Below, piece after piece: positions 34,727-47,000 of a DNA stretch of 64,000 bases. Source of the stretch: Rhynchonema sp. JSB1_4 (lineage: Eukaryota; Nematoda; Chromadorea; Monhysterida; Xyalidae); contig JASAMV010007408.1 of assembly GCA_030248065.1 (NCBI GenBank), positions 1 through 64,000 on the forward strand, in the 5' to 3' direction. The notes under the pieces were generated by a model. That model was not told the origin of the DNA and ran no database searches. It saw nothing but the letters and a program-made list of their open reading frames with translations. How positions within the stretch are numbered: position 1 is the stretch's first letter; each line of letters begins with the position of its first letter. Position numbers and translations under genes: made by a program.

Positions 34727-35130
34727 TGTCTCTGCAATCAACAAGTGTCCTATACGCAGCGTTCTAATACATGGTTGTTGATAACGCGCAAAATTCTTGT
34801 CTTTCTTGTCTCTGCGATCAACAAGTGTCCAATACGCAGCGTTGTAATACATGGTTCTTGATAACGCGCAAAATTCTTGTCTTTCTTGTCTCTGAGATCA
34901 ACAAGTGTCCTATACGCAACGTTGTAATACATGGTTCTTGATAACGCGCAAAATTCTTGTCTTTCTTGTCTCTGAGATCAACAAGTGTCCTATACGCAGC
35001 GTTGTAATACATGGTTCTTGATAACGCGCAAAATTCTTGTCTTTCTTGTCTCTGCGATCAACAAGTGTCCTATACGCAACGTTGTAATGCATGGTTGTTG
35101 ACACGAAAGACAAGAATTATTCTTGTCTCT
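34727..35130. repeat. 80-bp tandem repeat, 5 copies
   Basis: Units start CTCTGCGATCAACAAGTGTC at about 34730, 34810, 34890, 34970 and 35050 (period 80) and contain TAATACATGGTTCTTGATAA. The last copy is truncated and continues as an inverted fragment (GACAAGAATTATTCTTGTC). There are no spacers, so this is not a CRISPR-like array. Confidence 0.93.
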
Positions 35131-35159
35131 ATCAACAAGTGTCCACATGCCTCTCAAAG

Positions 35160-35330
35160 AGTACGGTAGCTGACCGGTAACTTTGATCGCAATCCACTCC
35201 TCCACCCGAAAAAAAGAAATCACAAAGGCCACGCCAGCCGACCAATCAGCGCATCCATTTGAATGGTTTTATCACGGTAGATCCGTTCCGTGTACCACGT
35301 TGACGCTGTCGGGAGAAAGAATTCACAGCA
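35160..35330 (-). CDS. Possible exon pair on the minus strand, unidentified
   Basis: After TTTCTCCCGACAG the frame reads STWYTERIYRDKTIQMDALI. About 100 bp further, another frame reads EEWIAIKVTGQLPYSLRG. Both look coding in composition and could belong to the gene that contains the USP exon downstream, but the donor sites are unclear. Tentative. Confidence 0.28.
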
Positions 35331-35339
35331 GAGGTGGCG

Positions 35340-35690
35340 TGTCCCAGAGGTGGAATCGGGCCGGGCCGGGCCGAGGTTTCCGGCCCGAACGGTCGGGCCG
35401 GGCCGGGCCGGGCCGGCTTTTCGGAATGTCGGGCCGGGCCGAGCCGGGATCGTCGGCCCGAAAAGGCCCGACATCATCGAATTTCAACAAAAAATGGTGA
35501 TTTTTTAGGCTAAATTTGCCAAAATTTCTCGCGATTCCGTTAATTAGTACCGACTTCCATGATTATCAGGTATTTCTAAACCAAAAAACAGTAATTTTTG
35601 CACCAAAAATTGCTTCAAAATATCATCAGAAAAAGTCCTGCCGAAAAAATCGGGCCGGGCCGGGGTGCCCAGTGTTGGAGGTACCGTAAA
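35340..35690. mobile_element. GGGCCGGGCC element, copy 1
   Basis: CAGAGGTGGAATCGGGCC is followed by GGGCCGGGCCGGGCC runs, an AT-rich core (GATTATCAGGTATTTCTAAA) and again TCGGGCCGGGCCGG. The element at 40978-41290 has the same design with clear inverted ends (AGAGGTCGCAATCGGGCC). The right edge abuts a CAGTGTTGGAGGTACC fragment. Confidence 0.5.
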
Positions 35691-37127
35691 AACCTACCGT
35701 AAAAACCTAAATACAGCCCCCCCGGAATAGAGCCCCCCCCGTAATACAGCCCCCCAAAAAGGGGTCAGTGAATTAATAGAGCCCCCCCCCCGGAATAGAG
35801 CCCCCCCCAAAAGTAACATCGCCTATACTGTAGTGCAGTGGTGTAGCTACCCAGGCGGGGCGGCAACCTACTGTACCACCCAAAATGCGGGGCGGCAACC
35901 TACCTACTGTACCAGCCGAGCTAGAGGGGGGGGGTCGTACCACTTGGGGGGGGGGTCATCTGGAAACCGAAATTTTTTATGTCTAAATACTGAAGAAAAT
36001 GTGGCCTAAAACACTAATTTCGCGCGCAGCGCGCGATTTTTCGCCTATTTGCAGACAAATATGCTAATTTTATGCAATTTTAAGCCTAAAATGAATGTTT
36101 TAGGTGAAAAGTTAGGTGGGGCGGCAACCTACCTACTGTACCAGGGGAGGGGCGGCAACCTACCTACTGTACCAGGCGAGGGGCGGCAACCTACCTACTG
36201 TACCTTGGGGGGGGGGGGGACCCCCCCCCCCCCCCCCCCCAGCCACACCATTGCTGTAGTGTACCGTAAAAACCTAAATACAGCCCCCCCCCCCGGAATA
36301 GAGCCCCCCCCGTAATACAGGCCCCCCGAAAAGGGGTAAGTGAATTAATAGAGCCCCCCCCGGAATAGAGCCCCCCCCCCCTAAGTAACATCCCCTATAC
36401 TGTAGTGTATTAAGGCTTGATAGTGGTGTACAGGTACATTTATGCACGTTTGTTGTTCGTTCAGAGCACATAATACGCCTCCTATTGACGAATAGACACG
36501 AATAAATGCGGTTACAAGCGAAACACATCCTTTCAAACCCGTTTTTAGGGGTTTTTGGGGGGTATTTCTGGGAACAATTTTTCAGGTTCGGGTCAGTGAA
36601 TTAATAGAGGCCCCCCGGAATAGAGCCCCCCCCGTAATAGAGCCCCCCAAAATGGGGTCAGTGAGTTAATAGAGCCCCCCTTCTATTTAGGTTTTTACGG
36701 TATTAAGGCTTGATAGTGGTGTACAGGTACATTTATGCACGTTTGTTGTTTGTTCAGAGCACATAATACGCCTACTATTGACGAATAGACACGAATAAAT
36801 GCGGTTGCAAGCGAAAAAACATCCTTTCAAACCCGTTTTTAGGGGTTTTTGGGGGTATTTCTGGGAACAATTTTTCAGGTTCGGGTCAGTGAATTAATAG
36901 AGGCCCCCCCGGAATAGAGCCCCCCCCCCGTAATAGAGCCCCCCAAAATGGGGTCAGTGAGTTAATAGAGCCCCCCCCCGTCTAGTGAGTTTTATTGAGA
37001 TTTTTTTTTCGAAAAAGGGGCAAAAATCGGTCTAATTTTCTACCTCAAAAAGTGACTTTTTCCTGAATTTGGGTCTTCCCCCTTCCCCCCAGGGAGTTAC
37101 ACTAAGCGCCGCACGAAAAAAAGGGGG
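35680..37127. mobile_element. Cluster of GC-run elements (TACCGTAAAAACCTAAATA family)
   Basis: TACCGTAAAAACCTAAATAC, AATAGAGCCCCCCCC and GGGGTCAGTGAATTAATAG phrases recur at 35683, 36263, 36600, 36895 and later. A CAGTGGTGTAGCTACC element with CGGCAACCTACCTACTGTAC phrases lies at about 35839-36255 and ends in a run of more than 20 C. A block of about 240 bp (GCTTGATAGTGGTGTACAGG to AGTGAATTAATAGAGG) is present twice (36413 and 36704). No coding capacity. Confidence 0.65.
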
Positions 37128-37338
37128 TTGTGTATCATTAGGGTCCAGCGCTCACTTGGGTCCACTTTTTCGCTGGGCCTAGGCGTAGGCTTAGGCTTTC
37201 ACTTCGGGTTAGGCTTGGGCTTAGGCCCACACTGCGTATTTTAATAGGGGAGTTTGCAGCCTAAGCCTAAGCCTAAGCTTGAAACAAAGCTAATGAGCGC
37301 TGGACCCTAGTGAGCACTGGACCCTAATGATACACAAC
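37128..37338. mobile_element. Foldback element with TTAGGC-like core
   Basis: Inverted ends TTGTGTATCATTAGGGTCCA and TGGACCCTAATGATACACAA. The core has GGCGTAGGCTTAGGCT, GGGTTAGGCTTGGGCTTAGG and, inverted, CCTAAGCCTAAGCCTAAGC, all close to the nematode telomere repeat TTAGGC. Confidence 0.75.
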
Positions 37339-38049
37339 CAAAAAAGGGTAGGTACACTAAGCGCCGCGCCGGACCAGGAACTACACTGGGGGAACAGTGG
37401 GGCAGGCGTACCATGGAGGGGGAACAGACGTACCCGAGGGGGCCCTCTTCCTATACTTGCGGGCCGAAAAAAAACGTTTTTTTTTTACGAAAAAAACCGA
37501 AAAAAAACCGTTTTTTTCCGAGGCCCGGAAAAATACGTTTTTATTTTTCCGGAAATTTTTCCAAGTGGCAACTTTTGGAAAAAACGGTTTTTTTTCCAAA
37601 AATTTCCGAAATATTTTCAAAGGTTGCGAAAGGATGTTGTCAAAACCAATGTAAATCGGTGCTAAACAGTTCAAAATGAGCACTTTTTAATCTCCAAGTG
37701 CATTTTTTGCCTGTTTCAGGCCATTTCCCAACAAAATTTTCTCCAAAATAGGCGTTTTTGGACCATGGGTATCCCTAAGTACTGGAAAAATATTTGAAAA
37801 AAAACGGTTTTTTCGGAAAAAAACGGTTTTTTTTCCAAAAATATATTTTGCGGAAAAATACGCAAGTATACCCCTTCCCCCAGGAACTACACTGGCCCTG
37901 CGGGAAAAAGGCGCGAATCCTCTCTGCTAATCTGCCGTTAAATATTGCAGAAGACAGAAATTCAACTGTTAATTCATCTATTCAGCCAACAAAGTTTTTG
38001 CTTTGCCTTGCCAATTTGATTTGACCGAACCAACCGACCGTGCGATAAA
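37339..38049. other. HUWE1 upstream region: element fragments then short unique DNA
   Basis: 37339-37895 consists of CCAGGAACTACACTG fragments and A/T runs with CGTTTTTTTTT phrases. The last ~150 bp before the HUWE1 start codon (37900-38049) are unique. No TATA box or initiator is recognisable, and trans-splicing signals cannot be judged. Confidence 0.4.
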
Positions 38050-41000
38050 ATGAAAGTCGACTGTAGTAAAATCAAGAAAGTACCGTCGGCCGCAGAGCTG
38101 GTTTGTTCTTTTTTCATTTGCTCTTTGTTTTCTTTCACACCAATTTCGGAAATCATCCGTCAAGAAAGGTCAAACGTGTGTGACCCTTTTCAGTTGCCGG
38201 AGACGGCCGATCTTCTGAAGCAGCTACAAAGTTCGAGTTCGAACGAAGCGTTCAGTGAACGATTGAAACAAGCTGCTGCCGAATGGAAATATGGAAAAGT
38301 AAGATTCTGAGAACCTGCAACTGTTGTTCGTTCCGTTGGACATTAGTTGCACTGCTGCTTTTTCGTGGAAGAAATTTAGTCATTTAGCATGTTGGACGAA
38401 ATCCTGACCAGTGTTGTAGGTGCTCTGGTTTGGGGGGGGGCAGTGTTGTTCCTAGTCCGGAGGGGGAACAGGCGGTACTTTTTTCGGAGGGGAATAGACG
38501 TACCCACCTGGCGGGGGGGGGAACGGGGAGGGGGAAGACCCAAATTTGGAGAAAAGTCATTTTTTGAGGTCGAAAATTTGACCCATTTTTGCCCCTTTTT
38601 GGGAAAAAATCAATGAAAAGGGTATTTTGGCGATTTTTGTTTGACAACATTGACTCAAAAAATCACTGAGTTTGTGCCTAAAAATACCTATTTTAGTAAC
38701 TGGCTAGTTGTTCAATTTGCTCGCTTTTGATGTGTCTTGTGTCGCCATGGTTATGTTCGGCTTTGCGTGTTTGGTCTTTCTTAGATGTTCCAAAATATTT
38801 CATTTTCTTCGTCATATTGCTTTGGGATTGTAACCTAGACTTTCCCGAGTAGCAAAAAGATAAAAATTTGATTTGATTATTTTAGGTTGAATTTGCCTAT
38901 TCTAGGTAAAAATAACGGAGCAGACCCACCCGGAGGGCAGTGTTGGAGGTGGGGGGGGGTTTGGGGGGGTAGCCCCCAGTACAGTAGGTATCCCCCCTCG
39001 CCTGGTACAGTAGGTATCCCCCCCGATGTTTGGCATGTTACAGTGGGTATCCCCCCCGTATTTCACACCGGTACAGTAGGTATCCCCCCCCCCCCCCCGA
39101 TTTTGCCCCAAAAGTGCCAATTTTTGACCAAAATGGCCAAAATTAGTGTAAAATCAGTGGTTTTTGCCTCAAAATACCCAAAATTCGCGCGCTACGCGCG
39201 CAAATACTACGTTTTCACACGATTCCACACATAATAAAAACATTGAAAATTTTCACCCCAAAACCTAACCCCCCCCAACCAGTGGTGTCGTTGGCGGGGG
39301 AAGGGGGGTTACCCCCTAGTATCCGGTATCCGGTATCTTGATTTTTTCACCCAAGCATAAACCCCCAAAATGACCATTTTTTGCGCTTTCAACACCGATT
39401 TTGCTCGATTTTCCTCTTAAAAAATTGAAAAACACAAAACACCCTTTTTTGAACAACCCCCACCCTGCGTATCCGAGATTTTTTATTTTAAGAAGCAACC
39501 CCCCTGGTATCCGAGATTTTTCATTTTGGGTATCCGGCATCCGAAAATTTTGGATTTCGAGTATTCGGTATCCTGACTTTTTGATCTCCCAACGACGCCA
39601 CTGCCCCCAACCCCCCCCCCCCCCTAGGTACATAACCCCCCCAGGCCATCGGCTTTGGTACAGTAGGTATCCCCCCTCTCCGAGCGCGGTACAGTAGGTA
39701 TCCCCGCTCCAGAGTACCTCCAACACTGCCGGAGGGGGAACATGGGGGCAGGCGTACCATGGAGGGCGAACAGGCAACACTGATCCTGACACAAATCCTG
39801 ACCGATGTCATATCTTGTCGGATCGAATTTTTTCGGGATTTTGTGCTGTGGCAATTTATGATCGTTATTGTTTTTACAGACGAATCTGTGCCACTGGGTC
39901 GACGTGCTGAATCGATGCGACGACGTTCTGGAATCGGCCATTGAGAAGGAGGCAAATGCCAGATGGCGTATGGTGCTGGATAGGCCGTCATCTGCCGCAG
40001 TTAGTCGATGAATAATTGTTATTCTTTAACATATAATCTTAATACTTTTATCCAACAGAATGTGTGTCCACTGTCCACAAGCCGAAATCGCGTAGGTCCA
40101 CAAGACAACTGCGCAGAATTTTTTATTTCTAGTTTAGAATTAGGCTCAGTGGTGTCGTTGGGGGGAAGGGGGTTACCCCCTAGTATCCGGTATCCGGTAT
40201 CTTGATTTTTTCACCCAGGGGTATCCGGTATCCTGACTTTTTGTCCAGGGGTATCCTACCCTAACATTTTTCCGAAAACCGTAAAAATCACCCATTTTTA
40301 CCTCCAAAATGCTCAAAATCGCTTGCTGGCGCAAGCATAACCCCCAAAATGGCCTTTTTTGCGCTTTCAACACCGATTTTGCTCGATTTTCTTCTAAAAA
40401 AATTGACCTTTTTTGAACAACCCCCCTGGGTATCAGAGATTTTTCGTTTTAGGGAGCAACCCCGCCCCTGGTATCCAAGATTTTGCATTTTGGGTATCCG
40501 GTATGTATCCGAAAATTTTGGATTTTTGGTATTCGGTTATCCTGACTTCTTGATTTCCCAACGACACCACTGATTAGGCTGGCTTGGCACCAAATTAGGC
40601 AGTTAATAATTCTGTGGACACTGGACACTTGCTGGTTCGAAATTTTTTTGGAATCCGATTTTAATCCGAATCCGATTTGGATCCCGATCGGGATCGGGAT
40701 TGTCTTTTTCAAAATGCCGGGATCGGGATCAGAAAAAGGGCCCGGGATCGGGATCGGGATCCCGTTCGAACACTGTGCGTGAATCATGCCAAAGTTGGAT
40801 GAAATGGTAAATTGATTTTTGCAGCTCCGTTCGCAAGTGCAGGGGATTCTCGACTTTACGGCCCAGCTGTTCGAACACGCTTACCAACTTGACTTGTACA
40901 ATTCAATTGATGTTGGTCGCTTTAAATTTTGCTGTTATCAGATTCGATTGCTTTTCTATTTTATAAAATCAAGCAGATAGAGGTCGCAATCGGGCCGGCC

Positions 41001-44000
41001 CGGCCCGGGCACGCCGGCCCGAAGCTTCTGAAGTGACTTATTCTAGTGAAAAAAGTAGGGATTTTTATCAAAAATACTAAAATTTCTGACGGATTCGGCA
41101 AGTAAGTGATTAGTATTGTCTATATGACGACTTTTTCATGGAAAACAATGAATTTTCAACCAAAAAATAGATTAAAAAAATCGCAAAAATTATGACAAAA
41201 AATTGGTTTAAAATCTGAGCCGGTGGGCCGGGCCGGAGATTTGGGGGGTTCGGGCCGGGCCGGGCACCCCGTCCCGATTGCGACCTCTGATATCAATTTT
41301 GACCACAGGCTTGCACAATTGTGCGCTACAAGTCGTTCTGTTTTATGTGGACAATCTTACTTGCCACGCAAGCTTATTTTTTCGAAATCGGCTGCTAGGT
41401 AGAAAAATCCTCAATATTTAGCAGCTTTTTACTTCTGAAATGCAAATTTACTAGCTTTTGTGGCCTGTAGCTTTTAGCCATTTGATCTGAAACTATATTG
41501 GCTATTCAAAAAATGAGACGCTAAAAACCTGGTAAATTCGGTTAAGAAGGCCACCTGGTGCATTCGCACTGACGATCTCCGGGTGTCCTTTTTAAAACAG
41601 CCGAAAGAGTGCACCGACGTCACGCGACAACTCTGACGCGAACGTGACAGCAACGACAACAACAATCTCCAGGTGTCGGTGTCACCACTGCCCGTTGGCT
41701 GCCCGTCGATACTGACTGACAAAACTCAAATGGCAAAACATCCTGTTTGCAGTCCATCATCAAACTGTGCGACTCTGCCCACATCGACATTGTGCTGTCG
41801 GTGGTCCGTGTTCTGTACGTGTTCAGTCGTCGCGGCAGGGTGTTGCAGAAATTGGACTCGAATCGATCTCGAATACTCACCACCAGATTGGCGTGTCTCG
41901 CTGAGGTCGGTGCAGTTTGGGGTTCAGTCATGGTGTTAGTTAATTATGGTGCGATACCCAACCCACGATGAATTCAATTCAGAATTGTGACCATAATTAT
42001 GGCTGAAAATAATGCACTATTTTTGTCTGTGGCTTGCCAAGACAAAGAAGTAACTTGACAAAACTACTGGAGTTTTAAACTTGGTAGTGGAAAAAGTGTT
42101 GCGATTTGCGAGTTTGGAAAATTCAGGTTTCCATTGGCTCGAATCTTTTGGATTTGTGAGCATTCCAATAAAAACAGCCACGAAATAACTAACAAGTTGA
42201 ATTGTGTAATTTTTATCACTGAATCCAACCAGTGATGCAGTTTTGGGGGTATGGGGGTAATACCCCCACCTGGGTCAGCTATCTATGTAAGTCTACCGAA
42301 AAAATCTACACCCGCCTCCCAAACCAATCTATCTGTATCTATCATGTCCGGACATCAACCAAAAAGTGTTGATTTTAGTGTCAAAGATGGCCATTTTTGG
42401 GTAAAAAACGGTCAAATTTTCTCAGATGATTACTAATATGTAGAAAATTACCCTTTTTAAGGCCTATTTTAGCATCATTTTCACGCATTTTTATACCTCT
42501 AATTTTGACCTCTGGACCAATACCCCCAAATCGGCATACACGGCCAGCTGTCTGTGTCTACCACCCGGACCAACTGCGTCATTGCATCCAACCCGATTAC
42601 AGAGTTGGGGCGGCGCATTCAGTCTGGAGCAGTGGTGCTTGAATGACACTGACCTTAACCTACCACCTGTGAGTGTGCCCGTCTACGCCGATGCTACACC
42701 GGACAGTGCCGATGTTGATGTCACTTCGTCGTCGACCACCACCGTTGCCGCTGCTGATACTGCAAATACCAGTCAAGTGCCGCAGAGTGCTGGTCATGTG
42801 GCGAGGAACAAGCAGACCCGTACCGTACGTATCACGGAGATTGATGTGAGCGTTTTGTTCTTTTGCTGACTTGTTTGTTGATCTGATTTATTTGTAGCTG
42901 GTTGCAATTGTAAAATATAGTAGTGACTGCATCGTGAGGTTTTGACAAGCTGGCGTTTTTTGTGTTTTAGGCAACGTTTGCGGTCGTTCCAGTGTTAGGT
43001 CTGGGGTCAAAACGCAAAGCTGCAGAAATGTTTTATGATATACCTGAGATTCACCGCTGTTCTTTGGAAGCTCGTGCAGGACTTTCGCACCTAAAGCCAG
43101 AAAAGGTCTTTTATGAAAATAGAAAATTAACGGTTCATTATTCAAAATTTATAGTGGTATTGCATTATTGTCGTTGCAGCCGAACAAAACGCCGGCAGAT
43201 GTTGTTGAAGAGCTGCTATCGAAGTACAAGATGCCGGAGGAAAACGAAGCACAAGCCTACTCACGGCTGCGCTTGGCCTACAATGTCGCTCGGCCGGAAT
43301 TGAGGCATTTGTGCATTCTCACAAGACTCAATGCCGTTTCTGTGCTCAGTTGGTTGTTTTTTCTGATTTGTTTATGTAAATTTTTTAGTTGGCTTCGATT
43401 GCATTAATATTCAATTAGCCAGGAATAGAACCTAACGGTATTACGTAAGGGTAAAAACATTATTGTGTTAAAAGATGGACCGTCATTCAAGATTTGCTAC
43501 GAAGCCAAAATAAAGGCCAACTACACCAACACGAGCCACCGCCCGATTTGGAAGGTGCTGTGTATTCAAAACGAGTAGATAGAAAAAATTATCATGCTCC
43601 ACTTTGTATTCTTCAACGTGTAAACATTTCCCAAATCAGCAGCCACGTCAGAATGTTTCACTATTCTGTCAGTTGCGAAATCGAGCTCATGTTCGTGTCG
43701 TTTGCCTATACTTGGTCTGTTCTCTGAATGTTTTTTGTGGCCCTGTTCGTAAAATACTTGGTCGATATCAAACTTGGTAATCGGATGTGACTTGTCTTGG
43801 TAGCGCGTGATTCTTGCATTAAGGATGTTAAGAAACTTACTGGAGCCACTAATTTCGTCAAGCTTATAAGTTATGCATTTTAGGTCGGGGAACACCTTTT
43901 ACCCTCGACGAAGATAGTGACATCACTAGGGAGCGGTATCGGGGGGTATGCCGATACCCAGGGCCCAGGGTTTTTTTTTCAAAATTCATTAGGTGCAACT

Positions 44001-47000
44001 TAGGTGCAACCCCCCAATTTTTAGGTGCAAGCTGGCCAAAGTAGGTGCAACCCCTATTTTGGACAAAAAAACGCCAATTTTAGGCTTTTTTGGCAGGTTG
44101 TGTGTTCAATGCTATTTGCGTGCTTTTAGAAGTTCAATAAAGTTGTAACGCAATGAATGCCTTTTCCTTTAGCAAAAGCTAACTTTTCAGGGAAAGTTCA
44201 ACATTTTGTAGCACATTTTGTACTAGTTTCATTCAGTGTAGTACTTGGTCAAGGTGTTGACGATAGATAGATTGGGACCCGAAATGTGTTGACGATAGAT
44301 AGATTTGCCCATAAGTGTTGACGATAGATAGATGAAATCAAAAAGTGTTGACGATAGATAGATGAATTTGGGGGGCCATCCCCCCCAAGTACTACCCTGG
44401 TTTCATTATTGAGATGAGAACCGATTGAGAAGAAAACGAAACAGTGAACTTTTCATGTCACCATATCCACATTTGGGGGTCAAACGAATCAATTACTTTC
44501 GCTGTTCATTTACTGTGGGTGTGGGTATCTAATACTGTTGTCATGCTCTGCTCTAGTTCCAGTCAGTGTAGTTCCTGGGTGAAGGGGGTCCCCTCCTAAG
44601 GTACACTAACCGCCGCGACCATGGTACACTAGCAGTGTAGTTCCTGGGGGGAAGGGGGATCCCCCCTAAGGTACACTAACCGCCGCGCCAGGTACACTAA
44701 CCGTCTCAATTTTTGCCTAAAATCGGCATTTTTAGGCCTAAAATGGCCATTTTTAGGCCTAAAATGGGTGATTTTCAGGTCAATGATGTCAAAAGTCGCC
44801 AAAATACCCTTTTTATGGAGAATTTTTTCCAAAAAGGGGTAAAAATCGGTCAAATTTTCTACCTCAAAAAGTGACTTTTTCCTGGATTTGGGTCTTCCCC
44901 CCTTCCCACCCAGGGAGGTACACTAACCGCCGCACGAAAAAAAGGGGTAGGTACACTAACCGCCGCGCCGGACCAGGAACTACACTGTACACTTTACACT
45001 GACCGCCGCACCAGGTACACTAACCGCCGCGATTTTTGCCTAAAATAGGCATTTTTAGCCCAAGATGGGCATTTTTAGGCCTAAAATGGGTAATTTTCAG
45101 GCCAATGTTGTCAAAAGTCGCCAAAATACCCTATTTATGGAGAATTTTTTCCAAAAAAAGGGCAAAAATAGGTCAATTTTTTTACCTCAAAGGACTTTTT
45201 CCTGAATTTTGGTCTTCCCCCCTCCTTCCCCCCACAGGGAGGCACACTAACCGCCGCACCGACAAAGTGGGTAGGTTCACTAACCGCCTCGCCGGACCAG
45301 GAACTACACTGATCCTAGTACAGCATGTATTTGTTTTGAATCTGATCACCTACATAGTTTTTTTAGACACTTTTTAGGTGCAATTTGCACCTAAAAAATC
45401 AGAATTGCACCTAAAAATTCAGGGTTAGGTGCAAGGTTGCACCTAAAATTTTAAGCCTTATTTGCTTAATTTAGCATTTATACAGCATCTTTTAAGGTTG
45501 AAAAGCTTAGAAACAAAAAAATGCGCTGCGCGGCTTTTCATTCTTTCCAATAAATTCCATCGAAGCATTTGGTCGACATCGACAAAAAATATTGATCTGA
45601 TTGATTGATTTCGTGCACAGTTAGTACCTGGTGTGCTGGTGATAAGATTCAAAACAAATACACGCTGTACTAGGATCAGTGTAGTTCCTGGTCCGGCGAG
45701 GCGGTTAGTGAACCTACCCACTTTGTCGGTGCGGCGGTTAGTGTACCTCCCTGTGGGGGGAAGGAGGGCGGGAAGACCAAAATTCAGGAAAAAGTCCTTT
45801 GAGGTGAAAAATTTGACCCATTTTTGCCCTTTTTTGGAAAAAATTCTCCATAAATAGGGTATTTTATTTGACAACATTGACCTGAAAATTACCCATTTTA
45901 GGCCTAAAATGCCCATCGGGCTAAAAATGCCTATTTTAGGCAAAAATTGCGGCGGTTAGTGTACCTGGTGCGGCGGTTAGTGTACTAGACTGCCTTGGTC
46001 GCGGCGGTTAGTGTACCTGGTGCGGCGGTTAGTGTACTAGAGTACCTTGGTCGCGGCGGTTAGTGTACCTGGTGCGGCGGTTAGTGTACTAGAGTACCTT
46101 GGTCGCGGCGGTTAGTGTACCTTAGGACGGGACCCCCTCCCCCCAGGAACTACACTGACTAGAACTAGAGCAGAGCATGACAACAGCAGATACCCACACA
46201 GTAAATGAACAGCGAAAGTAATTGATTCGTACGTGACCGTGACCCCCAAATGTGGATAGGGTGACATGAAAATTTTACTGTTTCGTTTTCTTCTCAATCG
46301 GTTCTCAATAATGAAACTAGTACAAAATGTGCTACAAAATGTTGAACTTTCCCTTAAAGTTTGCTTTTGCTAAAGGAAAAGGCATTCATTGCGTTACAAC
46401 TTTATTGAACTTCTAAAAGCACGCAAATAGCATTGAACACACAACCTGGCAAAAAAAGCCTAAAATTGGCGTTTTTTGTCCAAAATAGGGGTTGCACCTA
46501 CTTTGGCCAGCTTGCACCTAAAAATTGGCGGGTTGCACCTAAGTTGCACCTAGTAAATTTTGAAAAAAAAACCCTGGATCACCAGCACACCAGGTACTAA
46601 CTGTGTACGAAATCAATCACTCAGATCAATATTTTTTGTCGATGTCGACCAAATGCTTCGATGGAATTTATTGGAAGGAATGAAAAGCCGCGCAGCGCAT
46701 TTTTTTGTTTCTAAGCTTTCCAACCTTAAAAGATGCTGTATAAATGCTAAATTAAGCAAATAAGGGCCCAAAATTTTTGGTGCAATTTAACCCTGAATTT
46801 TTGGTGCAATTCTGATTTTTTAGGTGCAAATTGCACCTAAAAGGTGTCTAAAAAAACTATGCCGATACCCGATGCCCGATACCTGAAAAAAAACCAGATA
46901 CCCGGTAGTTGAAAAAAAACACGCATAAAATAATCCGGTCAGACAGAACAAGAAGTTTTGGGCTGAAACATTTTGGTTCGCAATGAGGTTCCTCTTGGTT

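Larger units (their letters stand above)
38409..39782. mobile_element. hAT-like element D (TSD ATCCTGAC), outermost of three nested, HUWE1 intron 2
   Basis: Ends CAGTGTTG and CAACACTG. ATCCTGAC lies directly outside both (38401-38408 and 39783-39790). The inside has GGAGGGGGAACAGGCG phrases, CGTACC(C/A) words and a typical CCCATTTTTGCCCCTTTTTG core, and is interrupted by element C. Confidence 0.93.

Noticed and set aside
34727..35130. CRISPR-like array
   Set aside because: Units are 80-bp direct tandem repeats without unique spacers, in a eukaryotic context.
37327..37679. Overlapping ORFs of 85-112 codons near 37.4-37.7 kb
   Set aside because: Lys/Phe-rich translations of CGAAAAAAACCG/TTTTTTCCG element phrases without gene features.
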